Shown in pieces: positions 1 to 7,351 of a stretch of 22,969 bases of DNA. The position numbers and the translations under genes are program-made. Within the stretch, counting starts at the first letter, position 1; the number at the start of each line of letters is the position of its first letter. Below the pieces are notes generated by a model. The model saw only the letters and a program-made list of their open reading frames with translations, was not told where the DNA came from and did no database searches. Origin of the DNA: Aquificaceae bacterium (GTDB taxonomy: Bacteria > Aquificota > Aquificia > Aquificales > Aquificaceae). Where the stretch lies: the NCBI GenBank assembly GCA_025057245.1, contig JANWYC010000003.1, forward strand, positions 1-22,969, in the 5' to 3' direction.

Positions 1-108
1 AAGAGAGGTGGTATTTTTGTGCTTGAGCATAGTAGTAAGATAGATTTTGGTGCGGATGATAAGAGAATTTACGGAGATACCGTTTTGTCTTTCTGGAGGA
101 AGGATTGA
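1..108 (+). CDS. rsmD: C-terminal end of RsmD-like 16S rRNA guanine-N2 methyltransferase (partial)
   Basis: Frame 1 is open from the window edge to a TGA at 106-108 and encodes 35 residues. They include GIFVLEHSSK and then RIYGDTVLSFW. This resembles the last strand and tail of RsmD/YhhF methyltransferases, where a 'vvEhs' strand is followed by 'YGdT.lsf'. RsmD methylates G966 of 16S rRNA using S-adenosylmethionine. The catalytic motif lies outside the window, so the assignment rests only on the tail. The stop codon shares one base with the ATG of the next gene, which suggests co-transcription with the glycosyltransferases. Another small methyltransferase is possible. Confidence 0.6.
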   Translation, partial: KRGGIFVLEHSSKIDFGADDKRIYGDTVLSFWRKD

Positions 109-866
109 TGGGTCTTTCCGTTCTTATACGCACCAAGAACGAGGAGGACAACATAGAAAGGGTGATAAGCAGTGTAAAAGACATAGCGGATGAGGTGGTA
201 GTGGTAGACTCTGGCTCAACGGACAGGACTGTAGACATAGCTCGTTCTCTGGGTGCAAAGGTATACTACAAAGAGTGGCAAGGTTATCCTCAACAGCTTA
301 ACTACGGCATAGGGCTATGCTCTCAAGACTGGGTTCTTATCTTGGATGCGGACGAGGAGGTTTCAGAGGAGCTCTCAAGAAGCATAAAAAGAGCCCTTGA
401 AAAACCAGAGTTTGATGTTTACAGGCTATGCAGGCGCACTTACTATTTAGGTAAGTTTTTAAAACACGCATGGTATCCCGAGTGGAGGGTCAGGCTTTTT
501 AAGAAGGGTAGCGTTGTTTTTGAAGGAGAGCTCCATGAAAAGCCTGTTTACAAGACTAAAGTAGGAAGTTTAAAGGGCGACCTTTACCATTATTCTTACA
601 GAAATCTACAAGACCAATACGTAAAGACCGTTAATTACGCTTACAAGATGGCACAGATTATGCACAAATCGGGCAAGAGATTTAGGGTTTATAACCTGTT
701 TTTTAATCCTTTGTGGCATTTCTTTAAAGTTTACTTCCTTCAGCTTGGCTTCTTGGATGGCTTTAGGGGTTTTCTGGTAGCCTCTTCCACTTTCATATAT
801 ACCTTTCTTAAATACAAGTTTCTATACGAAGTTGAAAGGTTGGAAAAGGGTCAAAGGTTATGGTAA
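108..866 (+). CDS. Family 2 glycosyltransferase, WaaE/LgtF-like (LPS core type)
   Basis: A 252-residue protein with a GT-A fold. The N-terminus LSVLIRTKNEEDNIE is the nucleotide-sugar strand. Asp34 in VVVDSGSTDRT and the DADEE motif at residues 80-84 correspond to the UDP- and metal-binding acidic residues. The C-terminal third is rich in aromatic residues and ends with a probable membrane-associated helix (about 205-240, FLQLGFLDGFRGFLVASSTF), as in WaaE/KdtX-type enzymes that add glucose to heptose of the LPS core. Donor and acceptor cannot be read from sequence. The ATG at 108 overlaps the upstream stop by one base and has GGAGGA at 95-100. A TTG at 105 would add one residue and is less likely. 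The 3' end overlaps the next glycosyltransferase by 7 nt. Confidence 0.85.
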   Translation: MGLSVLIRTKNEEDNIERVISSVKDIADEVVVVDSGSTDRTVDIARSLGAKVYYKEWQGYPQQLNYGIGLCSQDWVLILDADEEVSEELSRSIKRALEKPEFDVYRLCRRTYYLGKFLKHAWYPEWRVRLFKKGSVVFEGELHEKPVYKTKVGSLKGDLYHYSYRNLQDQYVKTVNYAYKMAQIMHKSGKRFRVYNLFFNPLWHFFKVYFLQLGFLDGFRGFLVASSTFIYTFLKYKFLYEVERLEKGQRLW

Positions 867-1708
867 GTGTAATAGTTGCAGTATACAACGGAGAGAAGTT
901 TATAAAAGAGACAGTAGAAAGGGCGTTGGAGCAGACTTACAAACCTGAAGAGGTTATAGTTATTGACGATGCATCCACGGACGGAACTCAGGAAGTTATC
1001 CAAAAAAACTTCCACGATAGAGTTTACTACTACAGAAACACAAAAAACATGGAGCGATGCTACTCAAGAAATAGAGGCTATGCCCTTTCTAAGGGTGAGT
1101 TTGTGTTCTTCCTTGACCACGATGACCTCTGGGAGGTGAACCACTTGGAAAGAACTTTAAACCAGTGGGGACAGGCTCACATGCTGTATAGTTTTCCAAG
1201 AAAGCTAATAGACCAAGAAGGCAGGCTTATAAAAAGGTCTGGTAAAGAGCTCCCAGAGGACCCTTACAGGGTTGTTTTCTCAGGCATGGTAGGGTATCCT
1301 TCCGCAACCGCTTTTAGAAGAGGATACTTTTTAGAGTATGTGGACAAATACCTCGTAAGAGAAGACTGGGAGGTTTTCCTAAGGGCGAGCCTTTTGGGGT
1401 ATAACATAAAGATAACGGATACTGACACGGTTATGATTAGAGAGCATTCTGGAAGAACCAGCAAAAGCAGGAGATTATACGAGGGAACGATAAGAGTTTA
1501 CGAAGACTATGTGAGTAAAATTCCCGAAGCTTATCTTCCTTACTTTCTTTTTCATGTTGGGGATGTCTGTATGAGGTTCGGTGAACTAAAAAAGGGTTGG
1601 TCTATGGTTTTGAAGGCTATAAGGCAGGAGCCGGAGCTCCTGACTTCTGGTAGAAACCTTTTAAGCATTATAAAAAGAGGCTTTAGGTTCTGGAGGAGTA
1701 ATGTATAG
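860..1708 (+). CDS. Family 2 glycosyltransferase (second in operon)
   Basis: A 282-residue protein with the GT2 signature: SVIVAVYNGEKFI at the N-terminus, the acidic pair Asp36-Asp37 in VIDDASTDGT, and a DHDD motif at residues 86-89 in place of the usual DxD. LVREDWEVFLRA near 175 resembles the acceptor-side acidic region of the family. The last 60 residues are helical (LKKGWSMVLKAIRQEPELLTS is helical and TPR-like) and basic at the end. It probably adds a sugar to LPS or another surface glycan; donor and acceptor are unknown. The ATG lies inside the 3' end of the preceding glycosyltransferase (7 nt overlap), so the two are translationally coupled. Confidence 0.85.
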   Translation: MVSVIVAVYNGEKFIKETVERALEQTYKPEEVIVIDDASTDGTQEVIQKNFHDRVYYYRNTKNMERCYSRNRGYALSKGEFVFFLDHDDLWEVNHLERTLNQWGQAHMLYSFPRKLIDQEGRLIKRSGKELPEDPYRVVFSGMVGYPSATAFRRGYFLEYVDKYLVREDWEVFLRASLLGYNIKITDTDTVMIREHSGRTSKSRRLYEGTIRVYEDYVSKIPEAYLPYFLFHVGDVCMRFGELKKGWSMVLKAIRQEPELLTSGRNLLSIIKRGFRFWRSNV

Positions 1709-2432
1709 CCTTCGCATGCGAGCGGAGAAGGGGGGCGAACACGTCTCTGGCGCAGAGAGGCTGGTTAAAGGGGAGGATATAAAAAAGGTTCTCACCGCTT
1801 TGGCAAAAAGACCTAAAGATTACGACAAGATGGTTATTACCGTAGAAAAGGTTCAGAGCGTGGAAGTCATACCCAAGGCTTTGAGCGTATTTAGCTACGA
1901 CTTTGAAAGTGTTAGCCTTTCTCATGGCTTTGCGGTGGAAAAGTTAAAACAGGCAGGAATAGAAGAATCTGTGGCTTTAAAGGCGGTTGAGCTACTGAAA
2001 AAAGGTTCGAACCCAAAAGGAGGAAACATGAGAGGTGCGGTGTTAATGGATATGGAAAGTGGCGAGCGTTTAGAACCAGACAAAGAGAGAGGTATAAGAA
2101 CCGTAAGAGTTGATTGGAAAAACAGAGAGTCTGTTAGAAGACTTTTGAAAGAAAGGGGTATAAGGAAGCAATATCTTGAGAGATTTCTCGATGCGTTGGT
2201 TCTTGCCACTAAAAACGTTCACTGTGGAGTTATTGCGGAGCTCTGCTGGAGTGACGACCCAGATTACACAACCGGTTATGTGGCGGGCAGGGACATAGGC
2301 TATGTAAGGATAAAGCCCATGAAAGAATACGGAGTTCCCATAGGAGGTAGGGTTTACTTTATACAGAAAGAGCGGAGGGATGAGATTATAGAATGCCTTG
2401 AGAAAAAGGCAATGATAGTGGAGGTTTTATAA
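1701..2432 (+). CDS. bioW: 6-carboxyhexanoate-CoA ligase (pimeloyl-CoA synthetase)
   Basis: A 243-residue protein, typical for BioW. The enzyme converts pimelate, CoA and ATP to pimeloyl-CoA, AMP and PPi, the entry point of biotin synthesis. The start YSLRMRAEK followed by HVSGAERLV, the central MRGAVLMDMESGERL, and the highly conserved VIAELCWSDDPDYTTGYVA block with the following GYVRIKPMKEYG match BioW closely along the whole length. The ATG at 1701 is preceded by GGAGGA (about 1692-1697) and overlaps the glycosyltransferase stop by 8 nt, so it is the last gene of the rsmD-GT-GT-bioW run. No other bio genes are present here. Pairing with surface-sugar genes looks positional rather than functional. 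Confidence 0.93.
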   Translation: MYSLRMRAEKGGEHVSGAERLVKGEDIKKVLTALAKRPKDYDKMVITVEKVQSVEVIPKALSVFSYDFESVSLSHGFAVEKLKQAGIEESVALKAVELLKKGSNPKGGNMRGAVLMDMESGERLEPDKERGIRTVRVDWKNRESVRRLLKERGIRKQYLERFLDALVLATKNVHCGVIAELCWSDDPDYTTGYVAGRDIGYVRIKPMKEYGVPIGGRVYFIQKERRDEIIECLEKKAMIVEVL

Positions 2433-2482
2433 GGTTATTCAAAAGTTCTAATATAATTAGCTTTAAAAGGTATATAAAAAAC

Positions 2483-2512
2483 TTGAATAGTCAAAAATGG
2501 CTTCTTTAAGAT
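2483..2512 (+). promoter_or_regulatory. Candidate sigma-70-type promoter for the outer-membrane protein gene
   Basis: TTGAAT at 2483-2488 and TAAGAT at 2507-2512 are separated by 18 nt. TAAAAT at 2512-2517 is an alternative -10. The predicted transcript would have a leader of about 30 nt with GGGAGGT at 2535-2541 ahead of the ATG at 2548. The surrounding 115 bp is A+T-rich and separates this gene from bioW. Confidence 0.45.
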
Positions 2513-2547
2513 AAAATATGCAACACAATCTTAACGGGAGGTAAAAC

Positions 2548-3858
2548 ATGAAGAAGACTGTTTTAATCTCTGCTCTACTTGGTTTAAGCGCCCTTTCCTT
2601 CGCCACCAACGGTGACAACCTTATAGGTGTCTCCCCTGCGTCAAGAGGTATGGGTGGTATAGGCGTGGGTATGCCAGTAGGTGCAACGGACTCTGTCTTT
2701 AGAAACCCTGCTTGGATGAGCTACTACAAGGGCTTTAACATGAGCTTTGGTGGAATAGTGTTCCTGCCAGAAGTCAAAGCAAGACAGAGGGTATTTGTTG
2801 ATACAGACGATGCCAACAGTAATCCTAACACTGTAGTGCTTTTTGACAGCAATAAGCAAACAAGCCAGTCAAAGCTCTTTGTAGTTCCTGAAGTTGGAAT
2901 AGTTCATAGCATTAGCGATAAACTCTCATTGGGATTAGGTGCTTTTGGCGTATCTGGTATGGGTGTGGATTACAGGAACAAGCTTACAAACAACCAACCT
3001 TCTTTAAATAACATGCACACCAACTTTCAGTTTATGAGGGTAATACCAACGCTCTCTTACAAAGTCAACGAGGCTATCTCCGTCGCTGGAGCTGTTCACT
3101 TAGCCTACGGCTCTCTGGATATGGGAGCTATCATGTGTATAAATCAAGATAATGACGGCGTTCCCGGTCATCCAAACTGCTGGAATGCTGGTGGTGGTCA
3201 GTCTCAGACATACGGGATTGGCTTTCAAGTTGGTGTAGCCTATAACATGGGAGACTTTGTGTATGCGGGTGCAACCTACCAGAGTCCAGTGGCTATGACC
3301 TATAAGAGGGTGTTTGACAGCAATGGAAACAACATTTTTGAAGACCTAAAGCTAACACAACCTCAAGAGCTTGCTTTTGGCGTAGGTGTAAAGCCTGTAA
3401 AAAACTTTAAGTTAGGTGTTGACCTGAGGTGGATAAACTGGAGTGGTGCGAAGGGTTACAAGGAGTTTCAGTGGGATGACCAGTGGGTGTTTGCCTTGGG
3501 TGGTGAGCTAAAACCCGTGGATAAGCTTGCTCTCAGAGCGGGTTATAACTACGGAAAATCTCCTATAAAAGGTGGTGCGAAAAGCGTATCTAATCAAAAC
3601 AGAATACCAGACCTCTCCGCACGCTTCAGGGACTTTAACATAGCCTGGTTTAACCTTATTGGCTTTCCTGCCATTACAGAGCAACACGTAACTTTGGGTC
3701 TTGGGTATGAGTTTACTAAGAACTTTGGCGTAGACTTTGCCTACAAAAGGGCATTTAACAAGAAGGTTAGAGCTACGGACAACGCAGGGATGGGCATGTT
3801 TGTAGAGGCTGAGAACGCTCAGAGTGCATACTCCATAGGTCTGAACTGGAAGTTTTAA
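2548..3858 (+). CDS. Outer-membrane channel of the FadL/OmpP1/TodX family
   Basis: A 436-residue protein with a clear signal peptide (Lys-Lys, hydrophobic LISALLGLSALSFA, cleavage probably after SFA). The mature start, TNGDNLIGVSPASRGMGG and then GATDSVFRNPAWMS, is the FadL/OmpP1 N-terminal plug signature with its conserved NPA. The remainder shows alternating aromatic/Gly beta-strand segments. The chain ends in YSIGLNWKF with a terminal Phe, as expected for BAM-assembled barrels. The family carries hydrophobic compounds such as fatty acids or aromatics across the outer membrane; the substrate here is unknown. It is monocistronic: its own promoter upstream, strong SD GGGAGGT, and a terminator just after the stop. 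Confidence 0.88.
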   Translation: MKKTVLISALLGLSALSFATNGDNLIGVSPASRGMGGIGVGMPVGATDSVFRNPAWMSYYKGFNMSFGGIVFLPEVKARQRVFVDTDDANSNPNTVVLFDSNKQTSQSKLFVVPEVGIVHSISDKLSLGLGAFGVSGMGVDYRNKLTNNQPSLNNMHTNFQFMRVIPTLSYKVNEAISVAGAVHLAYGSLDMGAIMCINQDNDGVPGHPNCWNAGGGQSQTYGIGFQVGVAYNMGDFVYAGATYQSPVAMTYKRVFDSNGNNIFEDLKLTQPQELAFGVGVKPVKNFKLGVDLRWINWSGAKGYKEFQWDDQWVFALGGELKPVDKLALRAGYNYGKSPIKGGAKSVSNQNRIPDLSARFRDFNIAWFNLIGFPAITEQHVTLGLGYEFTKNFGVDFAYKRAFNKKVRATDNAGMGMFVEAENAQSAYSIGLNWKF

Positions 3859-3866
3859 AAAGTCAC

Positions 3867-3890
3867 GGGGAGGTCTTTCCCTCCCCTTTT
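3867..3890 (+). terminator. Rho-independent terminator after the outer-membrane protein gene
   Basis: A perfect 7 bp stem GGGGAGG (3867-3873) and CCTCCCC (3880-3886) with a 6 nt loop is followed by TTTT. It lies 8 nt after the TAA at 3856-3858. Confidence 0.8.
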
Positions 3891-3913
3891 GAAAGTTTGA
3901 TTAGGGTCATACA

Positions 3914-3938
3914 AAAGCAGTTTGCTTTCTGATAAAAT
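3914..3938 (+). promoter_or_regulatory. Possible promoter/operator region of the ferredoxin gene
   Basis: A small inverted repeat, AAAGCA (3914-3919), GTT, TGCTTT (3923-3928), lies just upstream of the -10-like TAAAAT at 3933-3938. No convincing -35 is seen. The position, 30 nt before the ferredoxin ATG and after the upstream terminator, makes a promoter likely. The inverted repeat could be an operator, but nothing else supports that. Confidence 0.3.
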
Positions 3939-3967
3939 CCTCACAAAGTCTTTTAAGGAGGTGTTTT

Positions 3968-4300
3968 ATGGAGTTCAGGCATATTTTTGTTTGCGTCAAC
4001 CAGAGGCCACCGGGTCATCCAATGGGTTCATGCACTGAAAAAGGTGGAAGAGACATATACACACGATTTATGGAAAAGCTCCAAATAGACCCAGAGCTCT
4101 TTATGACTACTGCGGTAACTCCCACGGGCTGTCTTGGTCCTTGCGGGCTTGGTCCTACCATAGTGGTATACCCAGACGGAGTGTGGTACGGCAACCTGAG
4201 ACCCTCTGACGTGGACGAGATAGTTCAGAGCCATCTTAAAGAAGGAAAGCCCGTTGAAAGGCTTGTGGTCTCAAAAGGAAAGCCACCGGGTATGCTTTAA
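3968..4300 (+). CDS. Thioredoxin-fold [2Fe-2S] ferredoxin (Aquifex Fd4 type)
   Basis: A 110-residue protein. Cysteines at 9, 22, 55 and 59 fall in FVCVNQRPPGHPMGSC and TPTGCLGPCGLGP, exactly the ligand spacing of the thioredoxin-like [2Fe-2S] ferredoxins described from Aquifex, which are homologous to the NuoE-type cluster domain. The conserved PDGVWYGNLRPSDVDEIV and the tail SKGKPPGM also match. It acts as a soluble cytoplasmic one-electron carrier; its partner is not visible here. The length is full for the family. The strong SD AAGGAGGTG lies just before the ATG at 3968. It converges on hfq with only 12 nt between the stop codons. Confidence 0.93.
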   Translation: MEFRHIFVCVNQRPPGHPMGSCTEKGGRDIYTRFMEKLQIDPELFMTTAVTPTGCLGPCGLGPTIVVYPDGVWYGNLRPSDVDEIVQSHLKEGKPVERLVVSKGKPPGML

Positions 4301-4306
4301 AACAGA

Positions 4307-4325
4307 GGGGGCTTAAGTGGCCCCT
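4307..4325 (-). terminator. Short G/C hairpin between ferredoxin and hfq, possible terminator
   Basis: GGGGC (4308-4312) and GCCCC (4320-4324) can form a 5 bp stem, extended by a G-T pair, with a 7 nt loop. Read on the minus strand, the hairpin is followed by CTCTGTTTT, a weak U-tract, so it could terminate hfq. On the plus strand no T-run follows. The stop codon of hfq (4313-4315) lies in the loop. Confidence 0.35.
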
Positions 4326-4555
4326 GGAACGCCTTCCTCTTCAAATTCTATTTCCATCTTCTCCGCTGGTATTATGGTGGTTATGGCATGCTTGTAAACC
4401 AGCGTCTGTTGTCTTCCATCTTCTATAAGTATGGTGTAAATGTCAAAGGACCTTACCCTTCCTTGAAGCCTCACGCCGTTAATCAGATAAATGGTTACCT
4501 TTACCCTTCTCTTTCTTGCGGTGTTGAGAAAGGCTTCTTGCAATTTGTAAGCCAT
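4313..4555 (-). CDS. hfq: RNA chaperone Hfq
   Basis: An 80-residue Sm-like protein. Sm1 covers about residues 8-45 (VKVTIYLINGVRLQGRVRSF, then FD) and Sm2 includes YKHAITTIIP at 54-63, with Lys55-His56 of the RNA-binding KH signature. The acidic C-terminal tail is only about 12 residues, much shorter than in Escherichia coli. Hfq forms a hexamer that binds A-rich and U-rich RNA and pairs small RNAs with mRNAs. The ATG at 4555 follows AAAGGAGGAG. It starts 2 nt after the stop of the ADP-ribosylglycohydrolase-like gene, so the two form an operon. Confidence 0.97.
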   Translation of the reverse strand: MAYKLQEAFLNTARKRRVKVTIYLINGVRLQGRVRSFDIYTILIEDGRQQTLVYKHAITTIIPAEKMEIEFEEEGVPGAT

Positions 4556-4557
4556 TT

Positions 4558-5547
4558 TCAGCTCCTCCTTTCCAAAAATTCCATCGTAGTCTCGTAAAGT
4601 TTTTCCGCAAGTAGAATATAATACTCATAATTTTCAAGATTTTCAAGAAGTTCTGTAGGAAAGGTTGACAACCCAGAGTAAGCACCGACAAAAGAGCCAA
4701 CCAAATAACCTATAGCATCCGTATCGCCACCTACTAAACCACAGGCGTTAACCCCAAGCCAGAAGGCTTCCAATGGTTCATCCAAGTGTTTTAGGAATAT
4801 AAACAAAGACAGTGGGAGGGCTTCAAAGACAAAGGTAGAATTTCCCAACTCTTTCTCCGCTTCCCTCACATCCGCACCTGCTCGCAGTAGCTCTGCCACC
4901 TTATCAATGTAGCGTTTATTCCTTTCATACTTCATGAAGCTCTTAAGGCTCTCAATAAGATAGAGCTTATCCACTTCGTGTCTAAGGTTAAAGCTTTCAA
5001 GAAGCAGAAAGGAAATTAGCGCGGAGACGAGTGCGCTGGCGTCGTATACCTCTTTACTTCTGTGTGTCATAAGACTTACAAGCCTTCCCGCTTCTACCGC
5101 AAGCGGTGGGTTATAGTAGTGAAAAAGCCCGGCTACTGTAGCCCTCAAGACGCTCTCTACAGAGGAAGACACAAGCCCCGCATCTTCAAGACTTACACCT
5201 GAGGATATAAGGCTAACGGCGCTTATTAGCGCAGGGTCAGGATACCTGTGAGTCTCTTCCTTTTCCACCCAAGCACTGAGCTTCTGAAAAAAGTGGTAAG
5301 GGTCTATTTTCTTTCTCTCTACTATGCTCTCAGCCAGAAGAATGCTTACGGTAGTTTCGTCACTGACTTGCTCAGGCTTAAGATTTACCACAGGGCTCGT
5401 AGGATGAGGTTCTACAAAGCCTCTTATGGCACCGCCGTAGAATTCAAGAGCTTCTTTCTCTGGAACATCCTCAAGACTTTTACCCAAGGCATCACCCAAA
5501 GCACCACCCACCAAAACGCCTTTGAATTTTTCAAGGAGAGCGTCCAT
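4558..5547 (-). CDS. ADP-ribosylglycohydrolase-family (DraG-like) protein
   Basis: A 329-residue, mostly helical protein. GVLVGGALGDALGKSLE at residues 10-26 matches the family's 'G.l.GaaiGDAlG...E' opening. SDET at 62-65 stands where most members have a TDDT-like metal-binding motif. GGDTDAIG at 273-280 supplies Asp275 and Asp277 of the second metal site. Such enzymes remove ADP-ribose from proteins or other ADP-ribosylated molecules using Mg2+ or Mn2+. The substrate here is unknown, and the changed first motif leaves activity uncertain. A TAA directly precedes the ATG in frame, so the start is fixed. There is no Shine-Dalgarno and a -10-like element lies 9 nt away, suggesting a leaderless message. 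hfq follows 2 nt downstream. Confidence 0.88.
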   Translation of the reverse strand: MDALLEKFKGVLVGGALGDALGKSLEDVPEKEALEFYGGAIRGFVEPHPTSPVVNLKPEQVSDETTVSILLAESIVERKKIDPYHFFQKLSAWVEKEETHRYPDPALISAVSLISSGVSLEDAGLVSSSVESVLRATVAGLFHYYNPPLAVEAGRLVSLMTHRSKEVYDASALVSALISFLLLESFNLRHEVDKLYLIESLKSFMKYERNKRYIDKVAELLRAGADVREAEKELGNSTFVFEALPLSLFIFLKHLDEPLEAFWLGVNACGLVGGDTDAIGYLVGSFVGAYSGLSTFPTELLENLENYEYYILLAEKLYETTMEFLERRS

Positions 5548-5548
5548 T

Positions 5549-5562
5549 TATACTATAGTATA
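5549..5562 (-). promoter_or_regulatory. 14 bp palindrome with -10-like element at the start of the DraG-like gene
   Basis: TATACTATAGTATA is a perfect palindrome ending 1 nt before the ATG on the minus strand. Read on that strand, TATACT (5557-5562) lies 9 nt before the start codon, as expected for a -10 driving a leaderless transcript. The palindrome could also be an operator. No clear -35 is seen. The same TATACTATA occurs near the starts of the aldehyde dehydrogenase and pabC-like genes. Confidence 0.45.
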
Positions 5563-5871
5563 GCTAAAGTTTTAAAAAGTTTTGGTTTTACCTTAGCTCG
5601 CTACAGTAAACAAAACAACCCAAGTTTTGCACATGCTGTGCTTAGTCTAATACGGGCTTGCGAGATAATAACACATCATAGAGAGATTAGAAAAACTACG
5701 ACAATATATGGTAGCCCGAGCCTGTCTCTATAAATAGTAATGGAGCTCTTGTAAGCTAAAGCGGGATGCTTATTAGATAAAGTAGTGCTTGGACGGGATA
5801 TGAACTTGCGTTGCTGTGTTCCAGAATACTTTTTCATGCCCATTATAGCGTAGGTTTTCTCGCTTCGGATG
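5563..5871. other. Divergent intergenic region without a recognisable gene; possible decayed sequence
   Basis: This is most of the 337 bp between the divergent DraG-like and aldehyde dehydrogenase genes. It is A+T-rich, with stop codons in all frames. I see no tRNA or known RNA pattern. Two short plus-strand stretches, one around 5645-5665 (LIRACE) and one ending near 5785 (SSCKLKRDAY then stop), faintly recall the degenerate ends of TnpB transposon proteins. The resemblance is too weak to call. Confidence 0.25.
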
Positions 5872-5880
5872 TATACTATA
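5872..5880 (+). promoter_or_regulatory. -10-like element TATACTATA at the aldehyde dehydrogenase start
   Basis: TATACT (5872-5877) lies 7 nt before the ATG at 5885, so transcription would begin at or next to the start codon. There is no Shine-Dalgarno and no clear -35. The same nonamer is found 4-6 nt before two other start codons in the window. Confidence 0.45.
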
Positions 5881-5884
5881 AACC

Positions 5885-7306
5885 ATGAGGAAAGAGATTC
5901 TCATAGGTGGAATGTGGGTGGAGAAAGACAAGAAAATGCAGGTGTTCTATCCTTACACAGGAGAAAAGGTGGCTGAAGTATCCGTAGCGGAGGAGGAAGA
6001 TGTTTACAGGGCGGTAGAGATGGCTAAAGAGGGACTAAAAGACATGTCTTCGCTTACCCCCTATGAAAGGTATGCCATACTAACGAAGGCTGCCCATATT
6101 CTTACAGAAAGGTCTGAGGAGTTCGCAAGAACTTTGGTTCTTGAAGTAGGCAAAACCATAAGGGAAGCAAGAGTGGAGGTTCAAAGAGCTATACAAACAC
6201 TGCTTTTCTCCGCAGAGGAAGCAAAAAGAATAGGTGGTGAGTTTATACCCATAGACGCCCATCCCAATGGCAAGGGTAAGGTAGGTTTTTACATCAGAGA
6301 GCCTGCAGGCATTGTCTCTGCCATTACGCCTTTTAACTTTCCTTTGAACCTTTCTATGCACAAAGTAGCACCAGCTCTTGCCTGCGGTAATGCGGTTATT
6401 CTAAAACCTTCAGAGAGAACGCCCCTTACGCCACTTATGTTAGGTGAGGTTTTCCTTCAGGCTGGGCTACCACCAAAGGCTTTAAGCATCCTTCCGGGCT
6501 ACGGCGATGTGGGCAAGGCAATGACTGCACATCCTGACGTGAGAGTGGTTTCCTTCACGGGTAGTAGAAAAGTAGGCGAGATTATTACCAAACAGGCGGG
6601 CATAAAAAAGGTAGTTCTCGAGCTTGGTTCAAACTCTGCCATAGTGCTTCATAAAGATGGAGACCTGAAAAAGGCTGTTCAAAAAACCGTCCTTGGCGGA
6701 TACGCTATAGCGGGGCAAGTGTGCATATCAGTTCAAAGGGTTTTCGTTCATGAAGAGCTCTTTGAGGAATTTCTAAAAACTCTAAAAGAGACGGTAGGCG
6801 GTCTAAAGGTGGGAGACCCGATGGACGAGAACACGGACGTGGGTCCCATGATAGCCAGTTCAGAGGTGCAAAGAGTTCAAGAGTGGATAGGAGAAGCCTT
6901 GCAAGAAGGAGGAACACTTGTCGCAGGCGGTTCCGCATACGGTCAGAGTTTGTTAGCCCCTACAGTAGTTTCCTTAGTGCGGAGTCATGTTAAGCTTTTT
7001 AAGGAGGAAGCCTTCGCGCCAGTCGTCGTAGTAAACCCATACAGACAAGTGGAAGAAGCTATTGACATGGTGAACAGTTCTGAATATGGTCTTCAGGTTG
7101 GCGTGTTTACTAAAGACATAAAGGTTGCTTGGGAGTTTATTAAAGGTGTAAGGGCTGGCGGTGTTCTGATAAACGAAGGTCCTAACTTTAGAGCGGACCA
7201 CATGCCTTACGGCGGTGTGAAGTTTTCGGGCGTAGGCAGGGAGGGACCAAAGTTTGCGGTGGAAGACTACACGGAGATAAAAATGGTTATTTTTGACCTT
7301 AGCTAA
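5885..7306 (+). CDS. NAD(P)-dependent aldehyde dehydrogenase
   Basis: A 473-residue ALDH-superfamily enzyme, full length. Asn151 in TPFNFPLN forms the oxyanion hole. FTGSRKVGE (224-232) is the cofactor loop, Glu246 in VVLELGSN the general base, and Cys280 in AGQVCISVQRV the nucleophile. EEAFAPVV and the late PYGGVKFSGVGREG are also present. It oxidises an aldehyde to the acid. The ELGSN and GQVC variants resemble lactaldehyde- and succinate-semialdehyde-type members, but the substrate cannot be fixed. A TAA at 5879-5881 in frame fixes the start, with no Shine-Dalgarno. It appears monocistronic, with 45 nt to the next gene. Confidence 0.9.
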   Translation: MRKEILIGGMWVEKDKKMQVFYPYTGEKVAEVSVAEEEDVYRAVEMAKEGLKDMSSLTPYERYAILTKAAHILTERSEEFARTLVLEVGKTIREARVEVQRAIQTLLFSAEEAKRIGGEFIPIDAHPNGKGKVGFYIREPAGIVSAITPFNFPLNLSMHKVAPALACGNAVILKPSERTPLTPLMLGEVFLQAGLPPKALSILPGYGDVGKAMTAHPDVRVVSFTGSRKVGEIITKQAGIKKVVLELGSNSAIVLHKDGDLKKAVQKTVLGGYAIAGQVCISVQRVFVHEELFEEFLKTLKETVGGLKVGDPMDENTDVGPMIASSEVQRVQEWIGEALQEGGTLVAGGSAYGQSLLAPTVVSLVRSHVKLFKEEAFAPVVVVNPYRQVEEAIDMVNSSEYGLQVGVFTKDIKVAWEFIKGVRAGGVLINEGPNFRADHMPYGGVKFSGVGREGPKFAVEDYTEIKMVIFDLS

Positions 7307-7339
7307 GTTTGTGTTAGAGTTTGTAAACGCATTTTGCTG

Positions 7340-7345
7340 TAAAAT
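7340..7345 (+). promoter_or_regulatory. -10-like TAAAAT immediately before the 7352 gene
   Basis: TAAAAT ends 6 nt before the ATG at 7352, and no Shine-Dalgarno lies between. The in-frame TAA at 7340-7342 rules out an upstream start. TTGTAA at 7321-7326 is the only -35-like sequence, with a short 13 nt spacer. Confidence 0.35.
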
Positions 7346-7351
7346 ATTTAC

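Noticed and set aside
2000..2015. GGTTCGAACCC, resembling a tRNA T-arm
   Set aside because: It lies inside bioW coding sequence and no acceptor stem or anticodon arm can be built around it.
5248..5733. 161-codon plus-strand frame
   Set aside because: Most of it is antisense to the well-supported DraG-like gene; only its tail lies in intergenic sequence and has no clear family.
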